DNA of 64,000 nucleotides, from positions 32,618-96,617 of the forward strand of contig CBDCFC010000021.1 of NCBI GenBank assembly GCA_965215945.1. Reading direction: 5' to 3'. Origin of the DNA: JAHEKD01 sp965215945. GTDB lineage: Bacteria > Pseudomonadota > Gammaproteobacteria > Arenicellales > JAHEKD01. This document shows, one piece after another, positions 60,885-64,000 of the stretch (positions are counted from its first letter, which is position 1; each line of letters begins with the position of its first letter). A program made the position numbers and the translations under genes. The notes under the pieces are model-generated. The model searched no databases. It worked only from the letters and a program-made list of their open reading frames with translations, and was not told the origin of the DNA.

Positions 60885-61352
60885 TTCCGATTTTTAGTTT
60901 AATAGAGGACATACCATCACTTTTAAATTTCAATATGTCATTGTTTTAAATTGTTAAAATCAATAAAAAATCAATTAATAATTGTTGTTTTTGTTTATGA
61001 TTTTATATTTTTGAATTACGATTTTGTTAGATGTTGTTATGTTATTATTTTTATTTAAATATAATATATTAAATAACTTATGATTATATCATCTGTTACA
61101 CAAAGTTAAAAATGTTTGATAATAGTTGTATTATGATAAATAAACTATTCTTTATTTTAACTACAATAAGTAGAAGTTTTACTCTAAATAAGTTGTGTAA
61201 GGTATATTTATATAGAAAGTATAATGTTGTTTGTTTGGAAATAACTAAATAAAGTTAAGTAGTCTTTAATTATTTTGGGCTAATTTCACTATAAAAATTA
61301 GAATGACCTTTTATGCAGTTTAAAGTAAGAGGAAACTAAATGGGAGAGAATT
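60885..61352. other. Very AT-rich intergenic stretch
   Basis: About 470 bp between the divergent peroxidase operon and the small-gene operon. From about 60940 to 61260 it is visibly richer in A/T than the rest of the window, with runs such as ATATAATATATTAAATAA. No ORF with a ribosome binding site, terminator or clear dyad was found, except that an ATG at 61340 with AAGAGGAAA upstream could open a 16-codon leader ORF overlapping the next gene. It may be a nucleoid-protein-bound promoter region. Confidence 0.45.
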
Positions 61353-61583
61353 ATGAAAAGTCATCACGAAATAGCTTTGGGTTCAATTAGATGTTTTGCA
61401 GATGATGGGACTTTGGATCTTGAAGAAGTGAATTTTTTATTGGGCTTAGCATTAAGAGATAATGAAATAGACGCTGACGAGAAACGTGTTTTAGCAGATA
61501 TTTTTGATCGCATCAATAAAGACACAGTTTCAGAGAAGACTTTTAGCCGCATTGAGTCTGTCAGGAAGAAACACGGTTTCTAA
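61353..61583 (+). CDS. Small acidic protein, TerB-like/EF-hand-like
   Basis: A 76-residue protein without a signal peptide. It has two acidic loops, ADDGTLDLEEVNFL and RDNEIDADEKRVLADIF, in a helix-loop-helix rhythm like TerB-type or EF-hand proteins. The ATG at 61353 follows GGGAGAG by four bases. Its stop codon is immediately followed by the ATG of the ywbE-like gene, so the two are co-translated. It may bind a divalent metal (inference). Confidence 0.78.
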   Translation: MKSHHEIALGSIRCFADDGTLDLEEVNFLLGLALRDNEIDADEKRVLADIFDRINKDTVSEKTFSRIESVRKKHGF

Positions 61584-61778
61584 ATGGACGGAACAAAAAG
61601 AGCAGACATATATCCCGGTCTTGAAGTTGCTATAGTTTTAAAAAAAGATCAGAGAACGGGTGTTTTGACTGAAGGGACAGTTAAAAATTTATTGACCAAG
61701 TCAGCATTTCACCCTCATGGAATTAAAGTTCGACTGGAAGATGGTCAGGTCGGCAGGGTTAAAGAAATATTAGATTAG
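61584..61778 (+). CDS. ywbE: YwbE family protein
   Basis: A 64-residue protein matching the YwbE family almost over its entire length: MDGTKRADIYPGLEVAIVLK, KDQRTGVLTEGTVKNLLTKS and FHPHGIKVRLEDGQVGRVKE. The family is a small beta-barrel of unknown function. It starts directly after the preceding stop and overlaps the convergent gene by 4 bp. Confidence 0.9.
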   Translation: MDGTKRADIYPGLEVAIVLKKDQRTGVLTEGTVKNLLTKSAFHPHGIKVRLEDGQVGRVKEILD

Positions 61779-62152
61779 CTGTTTTCCGGAAATGTCATAG
61801 TACTCTCCATATATAAATCAGGAAGAGTGTGTGTACGAAAATCCAGCCAGATAATTCTTTCCAAAAAGTCCTTTTTATAAACCTTTTTCTGCTTTGGAGT
61901 AGCCTTTAGAGTCCAGTCCGAAAGTCCGACTTTGCTCAGCTCTATCTGATATGCGTATTTGCCATTATTCCACGGTCTACTCTTAATTTCAGATTTCACC
62001 TGGTCATAAGTTTTATTAGCGGACTTATACATATAGCTTTTTATAGAAGATGGAATCGCAGGAACACCTCCTGACAATTTAGGCAAGAATAAAACAAAGA
62101 TATACCAGCAGATAATTAAAATCGGTATGCATTTCAAAGCGAATGTTTTCAA
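61775..62152 (-). CDS. Small membrane-anchored hypothetical (TTG start)
   Basis: A 125-residue protein with an N-terminal hydrophobic segment (CIPILIICWYIFVLFLP), probably an uncleaved anchor, and a basic periplasmic region with SANKTYDQVKSEIKSRPWNN and WTLKATPKQKKVYKKDFLER, loosely like DUF1499-type proteins. The start is TTG at 62152 after GGGAG (eight bases). It is convergent with ywbE, overlapping 4 bp. Function unknown. Confidence 0.65.
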   Translation of the reverse strand: MKTFALKCIPILIICWYIFVLFLPKLSGGVPAIPSSIKSYMYKSANKTYDQVKSEIKSRPWNNGKYAYQIELSKVGLSDWTLKATPKQKKVYKKDFLERIIWLDFRTHTLPDLYMESTMTFPENS

Positions 62153-62209
62153 GTTATAAACTCCCTTTCTTCAATACTAATGAAAAAAGCCTTGAAAAAC
62201 AATATTGCT

Positions 62210-62986
62210 TTAAGCTTCCAGTTGAGCCTTTAAACGGGCAATCTCTTCGTCTTTTTCAGTAAGTTTAAGCTTGAGTTCGTTGATTTCTCTTTTGTAGTCT
62301 GCTTCAAGCTTTTTCTTAACCTTGGTAGTAATAACTTTTACTTGCTGGATACTTGGCAAAGCTTTGGCGATTTCTACCTCAGGTTGCGCTGCAATTTCGA
62401 TATTCTCTTCTTTTTGCTCGACTGAAGCTTCTTCTTTTTCGCCAAGGTTAACTTCAACTTCTTCCATTTCAGCTTTTGGGGCATCATCCTTTTCAGTCGC
62501 CAGAGCCACTTCAATGGCAATTTGTTCTTCGAGGATTTCATCTTCTCTTTTTTTCTGAATTTTAGTCTTAACTCTTTCGACTACTTTTTCAGAAACTCCG
62601 GCACGTTCAGCTATAACTTCTGTAGCAGTTTCCTCTCCGCAGTTTTCCAGCTCTTCCATAACAATCTTGTCGTTAGTGTAGAACTTAAAACCCGCTTTTC
62701 TGGCGATTCTGGTCAAGAGGGTATTATCGCAATCAACTCTCTTTTGAAATTCTTTTTTTAGCCATCTGCGGCATTTGGGGTCCGCCATATAGGAAAGCAG
62801 CAGATTTGCCTTGGCATTATTGATAGCTTTAGATGAAACACTGCAGGCTTCTTTGATGGATACAGCAGCAGATTCCAGGTCATTAAATGAAAGGTTTACT
62901 TCTTCGATATTAAAATCATCAGAACAAAGATCGAGAAGAATTGGAGTGGCATCAATAGTGACTTCAGGGGCAATTACGTGACTCAT
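62210..62986 (-). CDS. Hypothetical protein with C-terminal coiled coil
   Basis: The ATG at 62986 is preferred over the TTG at 63031. About 258 residues: a helical N-terminal half with KECxxx-type elements (ARKAGFKFYTNDKIVMEELE), then a Glu/Lys-rich region (about 165-220) and a terminal coiled coil (KVKKKLEADYKREINELKLK). No signal peptide. The architecture suggests a cytoplasmic adaptor or DNA-associated protein, but nothing specific. It is divergent from the 63097 gene. Confidence 0.68.
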   Translation of the reverse strand: MSHVIAPEVTIDATPILLDLCSDDFNIEEVNLSFNDLESAAVSIKEACSVSSKAINNAKANLLLSYMADPKCRRWLKKEFQKRVDCDNTLLTRIARKAGFKFYTNDKIVMEELENCGEETATEVIAERAGVSEKVVERVKTKIQKKREDEILEEQIAIEVALATEKDDAPKAEMEEVEVNLGEKEEASVEQKEENIEIAAQPEVEIAKALPSIQQVKVITTKVKKKLEADYKREINELKLKLTEKDEEIARLKAQLEA

Positions 62987-63096
62987 AATTAAATAAGAAT
63001 TTCCTAGGGATTTGACATGTTGAAAGGCCAATATAAGTCAGATTTTTTAAGAAGCTCGTTGTCTAATTAACTATTGTAATTAATTTTTAAATACAC

Positions 63097-63837
63097 ATGT
63101 TTTGGCTTGATAAGATGGGCGCTGGAATGACTGCTGAAGATTTACTTAACCACGCTATAAAAGCACACGACCCTACAGGTATCTGGGATCGGATTGATAA
63201 GCTCAATATCAAGCTGCGAATCTGTGGAAAAATATTGATGACGAAGTTTAAGTGCCCGACTGTTCGTGAGTTGGATATAGAAGTGGCAACAGATAGACCA
63301 TGGATTAGGATTAATAATTTTCCAGATTCAGAGTCTTACGGGATTTTGGATGCTTATACTGTCAGTTTATACAGCCAGGGGAAAGAAGAGAAAAGAACCA
63401 TTGAGTACCCTTACAAGTTTAAACTTTTTTGGGACCGGTTCGATTTATTATTTTTCTTTGGATATGCTCTTTGGAATTATGTGAACTCTCCTTTTATTTT
63501 CAAACTCCCAGGTTTTAAAATGGAAAGGCTGGCGGATTTACAAGGAGAATACAGACTGCAGGTTACTTTTCCCCAAGAAATTCCAAGTCATTGTCGCACT
63601 CAGGTTTTTTATTTCAATGAAGAGTTCCTTCAGACACGACTCGATTACACGGCGGAAGTCTTCTGGGGAAGTGCCAGAGGAAGACACTATTGTGAAGATT
63701 TTAAAACTATAAAGAATATTACAGTAGCTACACACAGGTATGTCTATCCATTTAATTTAAATTTCTTTAAAGTAATGGAAGGCTGGGTTGAGGATCTAAG
63801 TTATTCTTTTAAAGATGGAGGCGCTACCCCAAAGTAG
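63097..63837 (+). CDS. Conserved hypothetical protein (LolA-like sugar/lipid-binding fold suspected)
   Basis: A 246-residue protein beginning MFWLDKMGAGMTAEDLLNHA; alternative ATGs lie at 63118 and 63127 and none has a good ribosome binding site. AHDPTGIWDRIDKLNIKLRI, FKLFWDRFDLLFFFGYALWN and YVNSPFIFKLPGFKMERLAD resemble a widespread family of uncharacterised proteins. No signal peptide. Function unknown. A hairpin overlapping its stop codon ends the transcript. Confidence 0.75.
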   Translation: MFWLDKMGAGMTAEDLLNHAIKAHDPTGIWDRIDKLNIKLRICGKILMTKFKCPTVRELDIEVATDRPWIRINNFPDSESYGILDAYTVSLYSQGKEEKRTIEYPYKFKLFWDRFDLLFFFGYALWNYVNSPFIFKLPGFKMERLADLQGEYRLQVTFPQEIPSHCRTQVFYFNEEFLQTRLDYTAEVFWGSARGRHYCEDFKTIKNITVATHRYVYPFNLNFFKVMEGWVEDLSYSFKDGGATPK

Positions 63838-63844
63838 CGCTTTG
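63821..63844 (+). terminator. Hairpin at the end of the 63097 gene
   Basis: GCGCTAC pairs with GTAGCGC around CCCAAA, with the TAG stop inside the second arm, then TTT. The T-run is short, so efficiency is uncertain. Confidence 0.55.
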
Positions 63845-63854
63845 AACAAAATAT

Positions 63855-64000
63855 TTATTTCTTTTTCTTTGTTTTAGGAGGTCTGCCTGTGTATTTGCCG
63901 TCATCTTTTTGACTTCGTGGCTCCCGGTAAGCGTCGATCATTATTTTTTGCATTCTTGTAGCCATTTCTGGATTTTTAGCAGAGAGGTCATTTTTCTCTT
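63855..64000 (-). CDS. C-terminal end of a sulfatase (runs off window)
   Basis: The minus-strand frame ends EKNDLSAKNPEMATRMQKIM and then RPPKTKKKK before TAA at 63855-63857. The segment E-K-N-D-L with a following helix and a basic tail is characteristic of the C-termini of sulfatases of the PVC group. Only about 47 residues are visible, so the active-site part cannot be examined. It is convergent with the 63097 gene. Confidence 0.7.
   Translation of the reverse strand, partial: EKNDLSAKNPEMATRMQKIMIDAYREPRSQKDDGKYTGRPPKTKKKK

Noticed and set aside
1..64000. CRISPR arrays, tRNA or rRNA genes, prophage or integrase genes
   Set aside because: No regularly spaced direct repeats, no GTTCGA-type tRNA arms with a cloverleaf, and no phage or recombinase genes were found.

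Overview
The window is an AT-rich (roughly 40% GC by eye) chromosomal segment from a Gram-negative bacterium of the PVC group, most likely Lentisphaerota (Lentisphaera-like). The phylum is an inference from the gene families: DUF1501 with PSD1-type cytochromes (PSCyt1/DUF1549/DUF1553), DUF1552 with DUF1592-type cytochromes, formylglycine sulfatases, a tandem FabZ in the lipid A cluster, a TonB-dependent receptor and many short secreted proteins. No rRNA, tRNA, CRISPR array or prophage was found. Most genes have ordinary Shine-Dalgarno sites and many small operons end in clear rho-independent terminators.

Layout. 1-6 kb: the N-terminal half of citrate synthase, then a DUF1501/PSD1 pair facing a ROK repressor across an intergenic region with matching palindromes. 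7-16 kb: a hypothetical, a large PLP enzyme, a TonB receptor, an exported zinc-finger protein, an exported alpha/alpha-barrel protein, and a strong promoter-terminator unit with no ORF (candidate ncRNA). 16-25 kb: a monohaem cytochrome lipoprotein, a MITE-like element, SlyD, a giant DUF349 protein, SerA, a SUMF1-type protein, a glycosyltransferase and a 38-residue mini-gene. 25-35 kb: nitroreductase, a His-rich membrane protein, a FliD-like gene with a possible frameshift, a discoidin lipoprotein, a helicase-like protein that has lost its catalytic motifs, an S41 protease and another glycosyltransferase. 35-43.5 kb: a PrkA-YeaH-SpoVR stress operon with a second PrkA-like ATPase. 43.6-46.7 kb: lpxC-fabZ(tandem)-lpxA, preceded by a small exported heavy-metal-associated protein whose first metal-binding Cys codon is an in-frame TGA. 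47-58 kb: an iduronate-2-sulfatase-like sulfatase, DUF1592/DUF1552 proteins, two secreted esterases and an FAD oxidoreductase, all typical of marine polysaccharide catabolism, with mini-hairpin repeats and a second MITE copy between them. 57.7-64 kb: a membrane DUF4405-type protein, a di-haem peroxidase operon, small proteins and the C-terminus of another sulfatase.

The strongest novelty is the gene at 46389-46691. It encodes an exported HMA-domain protein with the motif M-T-(TGA)-G-G-C. The reading frame continues intact for 58 codons after the TGA. A 7-bp stem with a CGUG loop begins 17 nt after the TGA, which fits the bacterial SECIS rules, and a near-consensus promoter lies just upstream. 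It is best read as a selenoprotein, and ordinary ORF calling would miss it. Other items for follow-up are the orphan structured RNA at about 16003-16256, the palindromic operators shared across the ROK/PSD1 intergenic region, the catalytically dead SF2 helicase homologue, the 194/195-bp MITE pair, and the 7-bp tandem array that runs into a start codon at 57698.
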